From contig NZ_RJJQ01000001.1 in NCBI RefSeq assembly GCF_003724155.1, positions 372,001-436,000 on the forward strand: DNA of 64,000 nucleotides, given 5' to 3'. Source of the stretch: Flexivirga caeni. GTDB lineage: Bacteria; Actinomycetota; Actinomycetes; Actinomycetales; Dermatophilaceae. The position numbers and the translations under genes were made by a program. Below the pieces are notes generated by a model. The model was not told where the DNA came from and ran no database searches. It saw only the letters and a list, made by a program, of their open reading frames with translations. The first letter of the stretch is position 1. Each line of letters begins with the position of its first letter. Shown here one piece after another: positions 9,587 through 18,615 of this stretch.

Positions 9587-10093
9587 ATGTCCGTCGATCA
9601 CGCAATTGCGAGCGAGCTCTCCGTCGAGCTCATCCACCTGGTCAAGAAGATCGAAGCCCGCCGGCTGCACGCCAAGCGGCAAGCCGACGTGGAGGCTTCG
9701 TCATACCCGGTGCTGTTCGACCTGCACCGGGGACCGGCCAGGGTGTCCGCCCTGGCCGAGCACGTGCACTCGGACGTGTCCACGGTCAGCCGCCAGGTGA
9801 CCAGCCTGGTCACTCAGGGGCTGGTCGCGAAGGTCTCAGACCCCGACGACGGTCGCGCCCAACGAGTGGCACTCACCTCCGACGGCGACGCCCTCATCGC
9901 GCGCCTGCAGGACCTGCGCGTGGCCTGGATCCAGGGCCTGCTCTCGGACTGGACGAACGACGAAGCGATCACCTTCGCGAACCAATTGCACCGGCTGTCC
10001 ACCGCACTGGGCGGGGAACTCGACCGCTCCCGCGGGCAGTCCGTCGACCTCGACTACCCCACGGCCCCCACAACTCGAAAGGATGCTTCGTGA
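9587..10093 (+). CDS. MarR-family transcriptional regulator
   Basis: 168 residues with a central winged helix-turn-helix: VSALAEHVHSDVSTVSRQVTSLV is the recognition region (about 52-74), followed by the wing DPDDGRAQRVALT, the standard MarR DxRxxxxxLT signature. It probably represses its own operon through the palindrome overlapping the -10 box upstream and responds to a small ligand exported by the next gene. An AGGAAG ribosome site precedes ATG 9587. Its stop overlaps the GTG start of the exporter by 4 nt, which implies translational coupling. Confidence 0.9.
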   Translation: MSVDHAIASELSVELIHLVKKIEARRLHAKRQADVEASSYPVLFDLHRGPARVSALAEHVHSDVSTVSRQVTSLVTQGLVAKVSDPDDGRAQRVALTSDGDALIARLQDLRVAWIQGLLSDWTNDEAITFANQLHRLSTALGGELDRSRGQSVDLDYPTAPTTRKDAS

Positions 10094-11847
10094 GCGCCTC
10101 TACGGCGGCCAAGACTGCCCCCTCGGACGGTGAATACACCCACCGGCAGGTCCTGACGATCCTGATGGGTCTGATGCTCGGCATGTTCCTCGCCGCGCTC
10201 GACCAGACGATCGTCAGCACGGCAATCCGCACCATCTCCGACGACCTGCACGGTCTGTCGATCCAGGCCTGGGTGACCACGGCATACCTGATCACGTCCA
10301 CGATCAGCACGCCGATCTACGGCAAGCTGGGCGACCTCTACGGCCGCAAGAAGCTCTTCCTCTTCTCGATCACGGTCTTCGTGATCGGATCCCTGGCGTG
10401 TTCGTTTGTGACCTCGATGTACGAACTGGCCGCGTTCCGCGCCTTCCAGGGCATCGGCGCCGGTGGCCTGATGAGCCTCGCCCTGGCGATCATCGGCGAC
10501 ATCGTGCCGCCGCGGGAGCGAGCCAAGTACACCGGTTATTTCATGGCCGTCTTCGGCACCTCGTCGGTGCTCGGCCCGGTCGTGGGCGGATTCCTCGCCG
10601 AGAGTCACTCGATCCTGAGCATCACCGGGTGGCGCTGGGTCTTCCTGGTGAACGTGCCGATCGGCATCGTGGCGTTCTTCGTCGTCGTCAAGACGCTGCA
10701 CCTGCCACACATCCGGCGCGAGGCGCGCATCGACTGGTGGGGCGCCATCACCCTGGTGGTCTGTCTGGTGCCCGCGCTGACCGTGGCCGACCAGGGCCAG
10801 ACCTGGGGCTGGGGCGCCGGCAAGTCGATCGTCTGCTACGTCATCGCAGCCATCGGCCTGATCAGCTTCATCGCGGTCGAGGCCAAGATGGGCAACGACG
10901 CGCTGATCCCGCTGCGGATCTTCAAGCTGCGGGCCGCGACCGTCACCATCATCGCCTCGGTCATCGTCGGTATGGCGATGTTCGGCGGCATCACCATGCT
11001 GCCTCTCTACATGCAGATCGTGCACGAGGCGTCACCGATGAAGTCCGGGCTGATGATGCTGCCCATGGTCGTCGGCATGATGCTCTCCGGCATCGTCTCC
11101 GGCCAGATCACCGCTCGCACCGGCCGGCTGCGCCGGCTGCCGACGATCGGCACCTTCATCGCCACGGTCGGGTTCCTGCTGCTGTGGCAGATCGGTGCGG
11201 ACACCAGCCTCGGCCTGGTCATGGTCGACATGTTCGTCGTCGGCGTCGGGATCGGGCTGTGTATGCAGCCGCTGACCCTGATCGTGCAGAATGCGGTGCC
11301 GCCCGCCGAGATCGGAGTGGCCACCTCGGCCGCCACCTTCTTCCGGTCCACCGGTGGCACCCTGGGTGTCGCGATCTTCCTGTCCATCCTGTTCTCGACG
11401 GTGGCCGGCAAGATCCAGTCGTCGATCGCGTCGGCGATCCATCAGGACCCGTCACTGGCCACGCACGCAGCGGACTTCAAGCTCATCGGCGCACAGGTGC
11501 TCAGCAACTCCGACGTGCTCAACAACTACCCCGCCGAAGTCACGCACCCGTTCAAGGTCGGCTTCTCCAAGTCCATGGTGCTGGTCTTCCTCTGCGCCGC
11601 CGTGCTGATGTTCGTGGCGTTCCTGGTGACTTGGCTGATGCCGAAGATCACCCTGCGGAGCCAGTCGGCGATGCAGGCAGCGGCCGCCGAAGCCGTGCAG
11701 GCCGAAGGGGCGTCCTTCGACGCGGTGCACGAGTCGGCCGAACCGGTCGCGGCGGGCATCGGTGTCCCGGGCAGGCACGAACCCACGGACGGCAGCACCC
11801 TGAGCGAGGTCGACGAGTCGCGGCAGCCGAGGCACAGCGCGGACTGA
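10090..11847 (+). CDS. DHA2-family (EmrB/QacA-type, 14-TM) drug exporter
   Basis: 585 residues. Family marks are motif D1 (LDQTIVSTAI), motif A in the loop between TM2 and TM3 (GKLGDLYGRKKLF) and antiporter motif C (TSSVLGPVVGGFL). About 14 hydrophobic segments span residues 18-530, and the C-terminal tail is hydrophilic and alanine/glutamate-rich. Proton-coupled efflux of toxic compounds is expected. The start is GTG 10090, with AAAGGA 7 nt upstream, overlapping the MarR stop; initiating further upstream would run into the MarR gene. A strong hairpin terminator follows. Confidence 0.92.
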   Translation: MSASTAAKTAPSDGEYTHRQVLTILMGLMLGMFLAALDQTIVSTAIRTISDDLHGLSIQAWVTTAYLITSTISTPIYGKLGDLYGRKKLFLFSITVFVIGSLACSFVTSMYELAAFRAFQGIGAGGLMSLALAIIGDIVPPRERAKYTGYFMAVFGTSSVLGPVVGGFLAESHSILSITGWRWVFLVNVPIGIVAFFVVVKTLHLPHIRREARIDWWGAITLVVCLVPALTVADQGQTWGWGAGKSIVCYVIAAIGLISFIAVEAKMGNDALIPLRIFKLRAATVTIIASVIVGMAMFGGITMLPLYMQIVHEASPMKSGLMMLPMVVGMMLSGIVSGQITARTGRLRRLPTIGTFIATVGFLLLWQIGADTSLGLVMVDMFVVGVGIGLCMQPLTLIVQNAVPPAEIGVATSAATFFRSTGGTLGVAIFLSILFSTVAGKIQSSIASAIHQDPSLATHAADFKLIGAQVLSNSDVLNNYPAEVTHPFKVGFSKSMVLVFLCAAVLMFVAFLVTWLMPKITLRSQSAMQAAAAEAVQAEGASFDAVHESAEPVAAGIGVPGRHEPTDGSTLSEVDESRQPRHSAD

Positions 11848-11859
11848 ATTTCAGATAGC

Positions 11860-11895
11860 CCGAAGGGCGCTCGGCGTATGCCGGGCGCCCTTCGG
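11860..11895 (+). terminator. Intrinsic-type terminator after the exporter gene
   Basis: A perfect 11-bp stem CCGAAGGGCGC / GCGCCCTTCGG flanks a 14-nt loop, 13 bp after the exporter stop. There is no T-run, as usual in high-GC actinobacteria. It lies between the convergent exporter and GntR genes and may serve both. Confidence 0.75.
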
Positions 11896-11910
11896 CCGTA
11901 TGGTGGACCG

Positions 11911-12591
11911 CTACCCGCTGACCAGGCGCTCCCACGCCTGCTCGGCCTGCGCGTCACCGTCCGCGTGGGCCTGCGCGATCAGCAGCCGGCCGGTGGTCAG
12001 CAGGTGCGCGCGCATCTCGGCGGCTGCCTGCTCGGCGTCGCGCGCCTCGATCGCGGTGACGACCGGCTCGTGCTCGGCGAGGATCTGCGCCAGCGAACGC
12101 GAGCGGCCTGCGGTCGACGCCCCGATCAGCCGGGTCGTGTCACGCAGACCCGCGATGAGCGAGACCAGGCGCGTGTTTCCGCCTGCGGCCAGGATCGCGG
12201 TGTGCAGCCGCTCGTCCGCCGCAGCGAATCCGGGGTCGTCGCCTGCCTTCGCGGCGTGACGCATGGCGGCGAGCTGCTCGCGCAGCTCCTCTCCGAGGGC
12301 AGCTGTGGCGTGGCGTGCGGCCGTCGCCGCCGCACCGGGCTCGAGGGCGAGCCGCAGGGCGAAGATTTCCGCGACGTCCTGCCCGCTCGGACGCACCGCC
12401 CGGAATCCGCGCTGTGGCACGAACTCGATCAGACCGGCTTCCGCGAGCGAGAGCAGGCCCTCCCGGACGGGACTGCGGGACATGCCGAGACGGTGGGCGA
12501 TCCCGGGCACCGAGTGGAAGGTGTCGTGGCCGATCGTGCCGTCATACAGCCAGCCGCGGACCTGAGCCGCGGCGGTTTCCGCCAAGGACAT
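11911..12591 (-). CDS. GntR-family (FadR subfamily) regulator
   Basis: 226 residues from the chosen ATG. The N-terminal winged helix contains SVPGIAHRLGMSRSPVREGLLSLAEAGLIEFVPQRGFRAV, a canonical GntR HTH. Residues about 80-220 form an all-helical FCD ligand domain with the expected metal/ligand residues spread over DERLHTAI, AEHEPVVTAIEARD and related helices. It is divergent from a 2-hydroxyacid dehydrogenase that it very probably controls. The start is ambiguous: ATG 12591 is symmetric with the neighbour's ATG around the palindrome, and ATG 12600 (adding MLP) is possible. Neither has a good ribosome-binding site, so leaderless translation is likely. Confidence 0.88.
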   Translation of the reverse strand: MSLAETAAAQVRGWLYDGTIGHDTFHSVPGIAHRLGMSRSPVREGLLSLAEAGLIEFVPQRGFRAVRPSGQDVAEIFALRLALEPGAAATAARHATAALGEELREQLAAMRHAAKAGDDPGFAAADERLHTAILAAGGNTRLVSLIAGLRDTTRLIGASTAGRSRSLAQILAEHEPVVTAIEARDAEQAAAEMRAHLLTTGRLLIAQAHADGDAQAEQAWERLVSG

Positions 12592-12592
12592 G

Positions 12593-12606
12593 GGTAACAT
12601 GTTACC
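12593..12606. promoter_or_regulatory. Perfect 14-bp palindromic operator between two divergent start codons
   Basis: GGTAACATGTTACC is its own reverse complement and fills the 16-bp gap between ATG 12591 (minus strand) and ATG 12608 (plus strand), with one extra base on each side. FadR-type GntR proteins bind short palindromes of this kind. Because it touches both start codons, binding would block both genes at or near their transcription starts. The core promoters must lie inside the opposite coding sequences. Confidence 0.75.
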
Positions 12607-12607
12607 T

Positions 12608-15454
12608 ATGTCTCTCCCCGTGGCGCTGCGCTCCGCCGGACTCGAGGTCCGCGATGACGCAACTACACGCGCGGCATACAGCTCGGACGCCTCGCTCTAT
12701 CGGGTGCCGCCCGCGGTCGTCGTATTCCCGCGCTCCGCCGAGGAACTCACCACCGCGTATGCCGTGGCGCGCGACGCGGGTGCGACCTTCACCACGCGCG
12801 GCGCCGGCACCTCGGTCGCGGGGAATGCCGTCGGCCCCGGCGTCGTGGCGGACCTGTCGCGGCACTTCAACCGGGTGCTGGAGATCGACGCCGAGGCAGG
12901 CACCGCGCGCGTCGAGCCGGGCGTGGTGCAGGACCAGCTGCAGCGAGCTGCCGCGCCATACGGGTTGCGCTTCGGGCCGGACCCGTCGACATCGACCCGC
13001 TGCACCATCGGCGGCATGATCGGGAACAATGCCTGCGGATCGCGCAGCCTGGGCTACGGCCGGACTGCGGACAACGTCCTTGCGCTGCGCGGGTTCTTCG
13101 GCACCACAACGGAATTCGCAGTTGTCTCCGAGTCGGATGACGCGATCGCCTCGGCGGAGGCGACCGCGTTGCGCGCGCTCGCCGCCGCTTGCCTCGCGCT
13201 CATCCGGACGCAGTTCGGCCGGTTCGGGCGGCAGGTGTCCGGCTATGCGATGGAGCACTTGCTGCCCGAGCGAGGCGCCGACGTGGCGCGCTTCCTGGTC
13301 GGCTCCGAGGGAACGCTCGGCGTCGTCACCGAGGCCACCGTGCGGCTGGTGCCCGACCCCGCGCACCGGCGGATGATCGCCCTCGGGTTCGCCGACATCG
13401 TCGCGGCGGGCACGGCAGCACCCGCCGTGCTGGCGCACCGGCCGACAGCGTGCGAGGGGCTCGATGCGCGGCTGACCGACGTGCTGCGCGACCGGCGCGG
13501 TGCCGACGCCGTCCCGGACCTGCCGCGCGGTGGGGCGTGGCTCTTCGTGGAGGTGAGCGGAGACGACGCTGCGGAGGTGGAGGCTCGGGCGTCCGCAGTT
13601 GCCGCGGATTCGGCTCTCGGAGCTGTGGATTCGCGGGTGGTCACCTCCGCCGCTGAGACGGCGCAGCTGTGGCGGATCCGGGCCGACGGCGCCGGGCTGG
13701 CCGGGCGGTCGCCTGCGGGTGAGCCGGCCTGGCCAGGCTGGGAGGATGCCGCAGTGCCACCCGAGCGGCTCGGCGACTACCTGCGCGATTTCGACGAACT
13801 GGTCGCTTCCCATGGGCTGACGTCCGCGCCGTTCGGGCACTTCGGCGACGGGTGCATGCACGTCCGGCTCGACCTGCCGCTGCAGCGCCCGGACGCGGGC
13901 ACGGTGTTGCGGTCATTCATGACCGACGCCGCCGAGCTCGTCGGGCGGTATGGCGGGTCGCTGTCCGGTGAGCACGGCGACGGGCGGGCGCGCAGCGAGC
14001 TGCTCCCCCACATGTATGACGCCGAATCCCTCGCTCTTTTCGCCGCCGTGAAGCGGGTGTGCGATCCCGAAAACCTTTTGAATCCGGGCGTTCTCGTCGA
14101 TCCAGCGCCGATCGATGCTGATCTGAGATTCCCGGCACCTGCCGCACCGGCCTCGACCCGCGGACGGCAACTCGCTCTCGCCTGGGCGTCTGACGGCGGT
14201 GACCTGTCGCAGGCGGTGCACCGCTGCACCGGGGTGGGGAAGTGCCGCGCGGTGGGCACCGGTCCCGACGCCGTGATGTGCCCGTCATACCAGGCGACGC
14301 GGGAGGAGAAGGACTCCACCCGGGGACGGTCGCGAGTGCTGCAAGAGATGATCAACGGCACTGTCGTGCAACCGGATTGGCGGGCGCCGGAGGTGCACGA
14401 GGCGCTCGATCTGTGCCTGTCCTGCAAGGGCTGCCTGTCCGATTGCCCGACCGGTGTCGACATGGCATCGCTGAAGTCGGAGGTGCTGCAGCAGGCGTAT
14501 GCCGGGCGCCGCCGCCCGGTCTCGCACTACACGCTGGGCCGGCTGCCGCAGTGGCTGCGACTTGCCCGGCGTACGCCCCGAGTCTCCCGGCTGGCAATGC
14601 GTTTCGGCGACCGGGTCGGACTCGCCAAACGGATGGCGGGGGTTGACCCACGCCGGTCCATCCCGGTGATCGGACCGGTGTCGTTCGCCGAGTGGGCCAC
14701 CGAGCACGGACTGCGGCCCTACCTCCCCGGCGTCACTGACAATCCGGCACTGCTGTGGGTCGACACTTTCACCGACCAGTTCACCCCGGAGATCGGCGCG
14801 GCGATGGTGACGGTGCTGCGGGACGCCGGCTATCAGCCGGTGCTGCCTCCACGCTCGGTGTGCTGCGGGCTGACACTCATCTCGACCGGACAGCTCGATG
14901 CCGCGAAAGCGACTCTGCGCGCGCTGGTTTCGACACTCGCCCCAGCGGCGAATGACGGCGTGCCGATCGTCGGTGTCGAGCCCTCGTGCACTGCGGTGCT
15001 ACGGCACGATCTGCGGGAGTTGCTGCCCGCCGACGCCGGAGCGCGCGCGGTCGCGGACGCGACGGCCACGCTCGCCGAGCTGCTGAGCCGCACGAAGGGC
15101 TGGCAGCCGCCGGACCTGTCCAGGACCCGGGTCATCGCCCAGCCGCACTGCCACCATCACGCGGTGATGAACTGGGCTGCCGACGAGCAGTTGCTGCGGG
15201 CGGCAGGCGCGGACGTCACGCGAGTCGGCGGATGTTGCGGGCTGGCAGGCAATTTCGGCGTCGAGCAGGGCCACTACGAGGTGTCTGTCGCGGTCGCGGA
15301 GACCCACCTGCTGCCCGCCGTGCGCGCTGCCCAAGCGGGTGACGTCATCCTCGCCGACGGCTTCTCCTGCCGCACCCAGTTGCACGACCTGGCGGGAGCT
15401 GACGGCATACACCTGGCGCAACTGCTTGCCCGCAGCGCCGACAACGCAAGGTGA
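12608..15454 (+). CDS. FAD-linked 2-hydroxyacid dehydrogenase fused to Fe-S/CCG domain (GlcD-GlcF type)
   Basis: 948 residues. In order: a PCMH-type FAD-binding domain (about 30-230; RGAGTSVAGNAVG, then STRCTIGGMIGNNACGSRS), FAD-oxidase C-terminal domain (about 240-480; SGEHGDGRARSELLP), a 4Fe-4S ferredoxin region (CTGVGKC near 539, CLSCKGCLSDCPTG near 602) and two CCG cysteine-rich domains (CCGLTLIS near 751, GGCCGLAGNFG near 874). Such proteins oxidise D-lactate, glycolate or D-2-hydroxyglutarate and pass electrons to the membrane chain. The exact substrate is not readable. It is divergent from and probably regulated by the FadR-type protein. No ribosome-binding site precedes ATG 12608. Confidence 0.9.
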   Translation: MSLPVALRSAGLEVRDDATTRAAYSSDASLYRVPPAVVVFPRSAEELTTAYAVARDAGATFTTRGAGTSVAGNAVGPGVVADLSRHFNRVLEIDAEAGTARVEPGVVQDQLQRAAAPYGLRFGPDPSTSTRCTIGGMIGNNACGSRSLGYGRTADNVLALRGFFGTTTEFAVVSESDDAIASAEATALRALAAACLALIRTQFGRFGRQVSGYAMEHLLPERGADVARFLVGSEGTLGVVTEATVRLVPDPAHRRMIALGFADIVAAGTAAPAVLAHRPTACEGLDARLTDVLRDRRGADAVPDLPRGGAWLFVEVSGDDAAEVEARASAVAADSALGAVDSRVVTSAAETAQLWRIRADGAGLAGRSPAGEPAWPGWEDAAVPPERLGDYLRDFDELVASHGLTSAPFGHFGDGCMHVRLDLPLQRPDAGTVLRSFMTDAAELVGRYGGSLSGEHGDGRARSELLPHMYDAESLALFAAVKRVCDPENLLNPGVLVDPAPIDADLRFPAPAAPASTRGRQLALAWASDGGDLSQAVHRCTGVGKCRAVGTGPDAVMCPSYQATREEKDSTRGRSRVLQEMINGTVVQPDWRAPEVHEALDLCLSCKGCLSDCPTGVDMASLKSEVLQQAYAGRRRPVSHYTLGRLPQWLRLARRTPRVSRLAMRFGDRVGLAKRMAGVDPRRSIPVIGPVSFAEWATEHGLRPYLPGVTDNPALLWVDTFTDQFTPEIGAAMVTVLRDAGYQPVLPPRSVCCGLTLISTGQLDAAKATLRALVSTLAPAANDGVPIVGVEPSCTAVLRHDLRELLPADAGARAVADATATLAELLSRTKGWQPPDLSRTRVIAQPHCHHHAVMNWAADEQLLRAAGADVTRVGGCCGLAGNFGVEQGHYEVSVAVAETHLLPAVRAAQAGDVILADGFSCRTQLHDLAGADGIHLAQLLARSADNAR

Positions 15455-15459
15455 CCGGC

Positions 15460-15768
15460 TCAGCGATAGCCGGCTGACCCTCCGCCATACATCGGCGGCC
15501 CCGGAGGCCCTGCGGAAGCCGCCCAGGCGCGCAGCTGCTTCAGCTCACGCTGCGCCGGGCTCTCCTTGAAGGCGAAGACCAGGAACATGACCACGTTGAG
15601 CAGCGGCACCAGCGCGATCAGCACCCACGCGCCGGAGTAACCCTCGCGGCTGATGATCTTGACCCACGCGATGATCATCACGATCGCCAGCGCGAGCCAG
15701 ATGATGCTCAGAAGGACGAAGAACGCTCCGAAATGGAACGAGTCGGAGCCGCCGCCTGTAGAACCCAT
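15460..15768 (-). CDS. Small two-helix membrane protein, unknown function
   Basis: 102 residues: glycine/serine-rich N-terminus, hydrophobic helices at about 14-37 and 46-66, then a basic segment and a proline/glycine-rich C-terminus (GPPGPPMYGGGSAGY). The arrangement with FKESPAQRELKQ after the second helix resembles small actinobacterial membrane proteins annotated only as hypothetical. It is convergent with the dehydrogenase gene, only 5 bp between the stops. Confidence 0.65.
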   Translation of the reverse strand: MGSTGGGSDSFHFGAFFVLLSIIWLALAIVMIIAWVKIISREGYSGAWVLIALVPLLNVVMFLVFAFKESPAQRELKQLRAWAASAGPPGPPMYGGGSAGYR

Positions 15769-15870
15769 GCGCCGAAGCTACCGGACCGAGGGGCTCCGAC
15801 GCCGACTCCTGGAGCGGATCCGTGACCGCACTATCGTGACCAGCAGACCAACCGGACCGAAGGAACCACC

Positions 15871-16389
15871 ATGCTGATCTCTCTCGACGGCCACACCCCC
15901 GAACTCGGCGAGGACGCGTGGGTGGCGCCCACCGCGACGCTGATCGGTCAGGTCCGGCTCGGGCCGCAGGTCGGCATCTGGTACGGCACGGTGATCCGCG
16001 CCGACCTGGCGCCGATCGTGATCGGCGCCAACAGCAACATCCAGGACGGGTGCGCGCTCCACGCCGACCCGCGCTTCCCGCTCACCGTCGGCACCGGAGT
16101 TTCGGTGGGGCACAACGCGATCCTGCACGGCTGCACCGTCAAGGACGACGTGCTGGTCGGCATGGGCGCGACCGTGCTGAACGGCGCCCGGATCGGCGCC
16201 GGCAGCCTGATCGCCGCGGGTGCCCTGGTGCCCGAAGGCACCAAGATCCCGCCCGGCTCGCTGGTCGCCGGTGTCCCCGGCCGGGTGCGCCGGCAGCTGA
16301 CCGAGACCGATCAGGACCGCATCCGCCAGAACGCCCGTATCTACCTGGAGTTGAAGACACTCCATGCCGGCGCAACCACGGATCTGTGA
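15871..16389 (+). CDS. Gamma-carbonic anhydrase family protein (left-handed beta-helix)
   Basis: 172 residues of hexapeptide repeats (for example TLIGQVRLGPQVGIW, SVGHNAILHGCTVKDDVLVGMGATVLNG) ending in a C-terminal helix. The three zinc-binding histidine positions expected of the gamma class are present in CALHADPRFP, SVGHNAIL and LHGC. Members (YrdA/PaaY/CaiE-like) may hydrate CO2 or hydrolyse CoA thioesters; activity cannot be decided here. The start ATG is preceded by a GGA-rich region, and the gene stands alone. Confidence 0.88.
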   Translation: MLISLDGHTPELGEDAWVAPTATLIGQVRLGPQVGIWYGTVIRADLAPIVIGANSNIQDGCALHADPRFPLTVGTGVSVGHNAILHGCTVKDDVLVGMGATVLNGARIGAGSLIAAGALVPEGTKIPPGSLVAGVPGRVRRQLTETDQDRIRQNARIYLELKTLHAGATTDL

Positions 16390-16402
16390 CGCCGTCGCCC
16401 CA

Positions 16403-17098
16403 TCATGGGGTGACTGCCACTGACGTGAGCACTCTTGCCGCCCTTGGGTCAGTCGTCTCCGCATCGGCGTCGACCCGATGCCAGAGCAGGCGCAGGAGCA
16501 CCTCTGCCCTCTCCCTGACCATGGCAGCAGCTTCGCCGTCGCCGATCGTCACGTCACCGGGCACGTCAGTAGCGACCAGGCGCACCGCGGTCGGTAGTGG
16601 GCGGATGCGGGCGAGGCGAACCTGTCTGGGGTAGAAGACTTCGCTGACTTCGAGCACGCCGTTCCATGCGAGCAGGGGATCGATCGGCCGGGTTTCTCCG
16701 AGCGCTTGCTCCGCGTCCCATACGTGCATCACCGTCTCGTGGACCTGGCGTCGTCGCCAGAACCCAGCGGTGCGATCACGCTGGTCCATGGTCCATGCTG
16801 GCGCATCCGCGGGCGTGTCGGCGAGCACTGCGATGAGACGGGAGGCATGCTGCCGGTACCACGCCACCAGCTCCGAGCGTCCGCCGTCGAAATGTTCCGG
16901 CCGGAGATCCGGGTTGCCTTCGACAACGGCGTGGGCCGCCCAACGATGAACTCCGCCGAGGTGGATCACGAGATCGCGCAACGACCAGTTCGGGCAGAAG
17001 GTCACCGGCACGTCGAGGTCGGCATCAGCGATGAGGTCGGCGAACCTGTCGGTATGGGCGCGCAACAGACCTAGCCAGTCGAAACCCTCACCGGTCAC
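16403..17098 (-). CDS. Maleylpyruvate isomerase-family mycothiol-dependent enzyme (second copy)
   Basis: 231 residues, same architecture as the 8.4-kb enzyme: a DinB-like helical domain with CPNWSLRDLVIHLGGVHRWAAH and RRRQVHETVMHVWDAEQALG supplying the metal-binding histidines, then a short beta domain ending in SVAVTP. The other copy ends LAVTP, a sign of common descent, although overall similarity is low. The start is GTG 17098 with a strong GGAGG 4 nt upstream. A 13-bp palindrome (CCCCAT-C-ATGGGG, 16398-16410) overlaps its stop codon and faces the convergent carbonic-anhydrase gene. Confidence 0.8.
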   Translation of the reverse strand: MTGEGFDWLGLLRAHTDRFADLIADADLDVPVTFCPNWSLRDLVIHLGGVHRWAAHAVVEGNPDLRPEHFDGGRSELVAWYRQHASRLIAVLADTPADAPAWTMDQRDRTAGFWRRRQVHETVMHVWDAEQALGETRPIDPLLAWNGVLEVSEVFYPRQVRLARIRPLPTAVRLVATDVPGDVTIGDGEAAAMVRERAEVLLRLLWHRVDADAETTDPRAARVLTSVAVTP

Positions 17099-17152
17099 TT
17101 TTCCTCCTGCGGATTCTGATGTCGGCGACCCCTTGCCCGAAGACGCCGCTCG

Positions 17153-18601
17153 TCAGCCCCAGACGAGCGCCTTGGCCGGGTCTTCGAGCAGCGCAGCGAT
17201 GTCGGCGAGGAAGCGCGAGCCGAGGTCGCCGTCGATCAGCCGGTGGTCGAAGGACAAGCCGAGCTGGGTGACCTGACGCGGGACGATCTGGTCGACACCG
17301 TGCTCGTCGGTCACCACCCACGGCTGCTTGCGCACCTGACCGAAGGCAAGGATCGCCGACTCCCCCGGGTTGATGATCGGCGTGCCAGTGTCGACGCCGA
17401 AGACGCCCACATTGGTGATGGTGATCGTGCCGCCCGCCATGTCCGCGGGCGGCGTGCGCCCCTCGCGAGCCGTGCCGACGAGCGCGCCGAGTGCTTCGCC
17501 GAGCTCGCGCATCGACATCCGGTCGGCGTCCTTGATGTTAGGCACGACCAGGCCCCGCGGGGTGGCGGCCGCGATGCCGAGATTCACATAATGCTTGACG
17601 ACGATCTCCTGGGCGGCCTCGTCCCAGGTCGCGTTGACGCCCGGATTGCGTCTGATCGCAACGCAAAGCGCCTTCGCCAGCACCAGCAGTGGCGTGACCT
17701 TGACATCGCGGAAGTCGCGGTCGGACTTCAGCCTTTCGACCAGCTCCATCGTGCGCGTCATGTCGACGGCCACGAACTCCGTCACGTGCGGCGCGGTGAA
17801 CGCCGATCCGACCATCGCCTGTGCGGTCATCTTCCGGACGCCCTTGACCGGGATGCGGGTCTCCCGCGCTCCGTCGTATGACGCGGGCGCCGCGACCGGT
17901 GCGGCCTGTGCGGCCTGTGCCGCTCCGCCCGCCTCGATGAACGACTCCACGTCGGCCCGGCTGATCACTCCGTCCGCGCGGGTCGGGACAATCAGTGCCA
18001 GGTCGATCCCGTTGTCCTTGGCGAACTTTCGCACCGGCGGCTTCGCCAGCACCTTCGCTCCGGACTCCGGGCGGGTGACGCCAGCGGACCTGCTGCGGGA
18101 CGGCGCCGGTGCGTCGTCCCGAGGTGCCGGCGCGCTGGGCAGTGCGTCGGTGGCGACGTGCACGTGCAGGTCCGGAGCGGGCAGCGGGTCACCCTGAGAG
18201 CTCGGGCCCTGATTGCCTTCGAACGCCCGGCGGGCACGCCGCGTGGTGGCACCGGACACCGACCCGTAGCCCACCAGGTTGGCGACTCGCTCCTCCGAAT
18301 CGTCAGCAGCCGCAGCGGGTTCCGCGTCCGCCGGGCCGGAGGGCGCGTCGTCCTCGGCCCCCGCGACCTCGATCGACACGATCGGTGCGCCGACTTCCAC
18401 GGTGTCGCCCTCGGCGACGAGCAATTCCACGACGCTGCCCTCCCACGGGATGGGCAACTCGACGAGTGACTTCGCGGTCTCGATCTCGACGACGATGTCA
18501 TTGACCTTCACCGCATCGCCCGGCTTCACCTTCCAGGTGACGATGTCGGCCTCGACCAGGCCCTCGCCGGGATCGGGCAGCTTGAACTGCTTCACGCCCA
18601 T
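17153..18601 (-). CDS. bkdC: 2-oxoacid dehydrogenase E2 (dihydrolipoamide acyltransferase)
   Basis: 482 residues: lipoyl domain at 1-80 with the lipoylated lysine in EIETAKSLVE (K44), proline/alanine linker, peripheral-subunit-binding domain (about 195-235; KPPVRKFAKDNGIDL) and a catalytic domain with SFDHRLIDGDLGSRFL near the C-terminus (HxxxDG). It transfers the acyl group from E1 to CoA in the cytoplasmic complex. AGGAGA lies 7 nt before ATG 18601. It is third in the E1alpha-E1beta-E2 operon, 14 bp after E1beta. No E3 (lipoamide dehydrogenase) is nearby. Branched-chain versus pyruvate specificity is inferred, not proven. Confidence 0.92.
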   Translation of the reverse strand: MGVKQFKLPDPGEGLVEADIVTWKVKPGDAVKVNDIVVEIETAKSLVELPIPWEGSVVELLVAEGDTVEVGAPIVSIEVAGAEDDAPSGPADAEPAAAADDSEERVANLVGYGSVSGATTRRARRAFEGNQGPSSQGDPLPAPDLHVHVATDALPSAPAPRDDAPAPSRSRSAGVTRPESGAKVLAKPPVRKFAKDNGIDLALIVPTRADGVISRADVESFIEAGGAAQAAQAAPVAAPASYDGARETRIPVKGVRKMTAQAMVGSAFTAPHVTEFVAVDMTRTMELVERLKSDRDFRDVKVTPLLVLAKALCVAIRRNPGVNATWDEAAQEIVVKHYVNLGIAAATPRGLVVPNIKDADRMSMRELGEALGALVGTAREGRTPPADMAGGTITITNVGVFGVDTGTPIINPGESAILAFGQVRKQPWVVTDEHGVDQIVPRQVTQLGLSFDHRLIDGDLGSRFLADIAALLEDPAKALVWG

Positions 18602-18615
18602 GTTGCGTATCTCCT

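Noticed and set aside
8378-9682. Long open frames opposite real genes (also 2126-3253, 11878-12597, 37751-38569, 57021-59333)
   Set aside because: They are antisense shadows produced by GC-rich third positions; their translations are low-complexity Arg/Ala/Gly-rich without domains.
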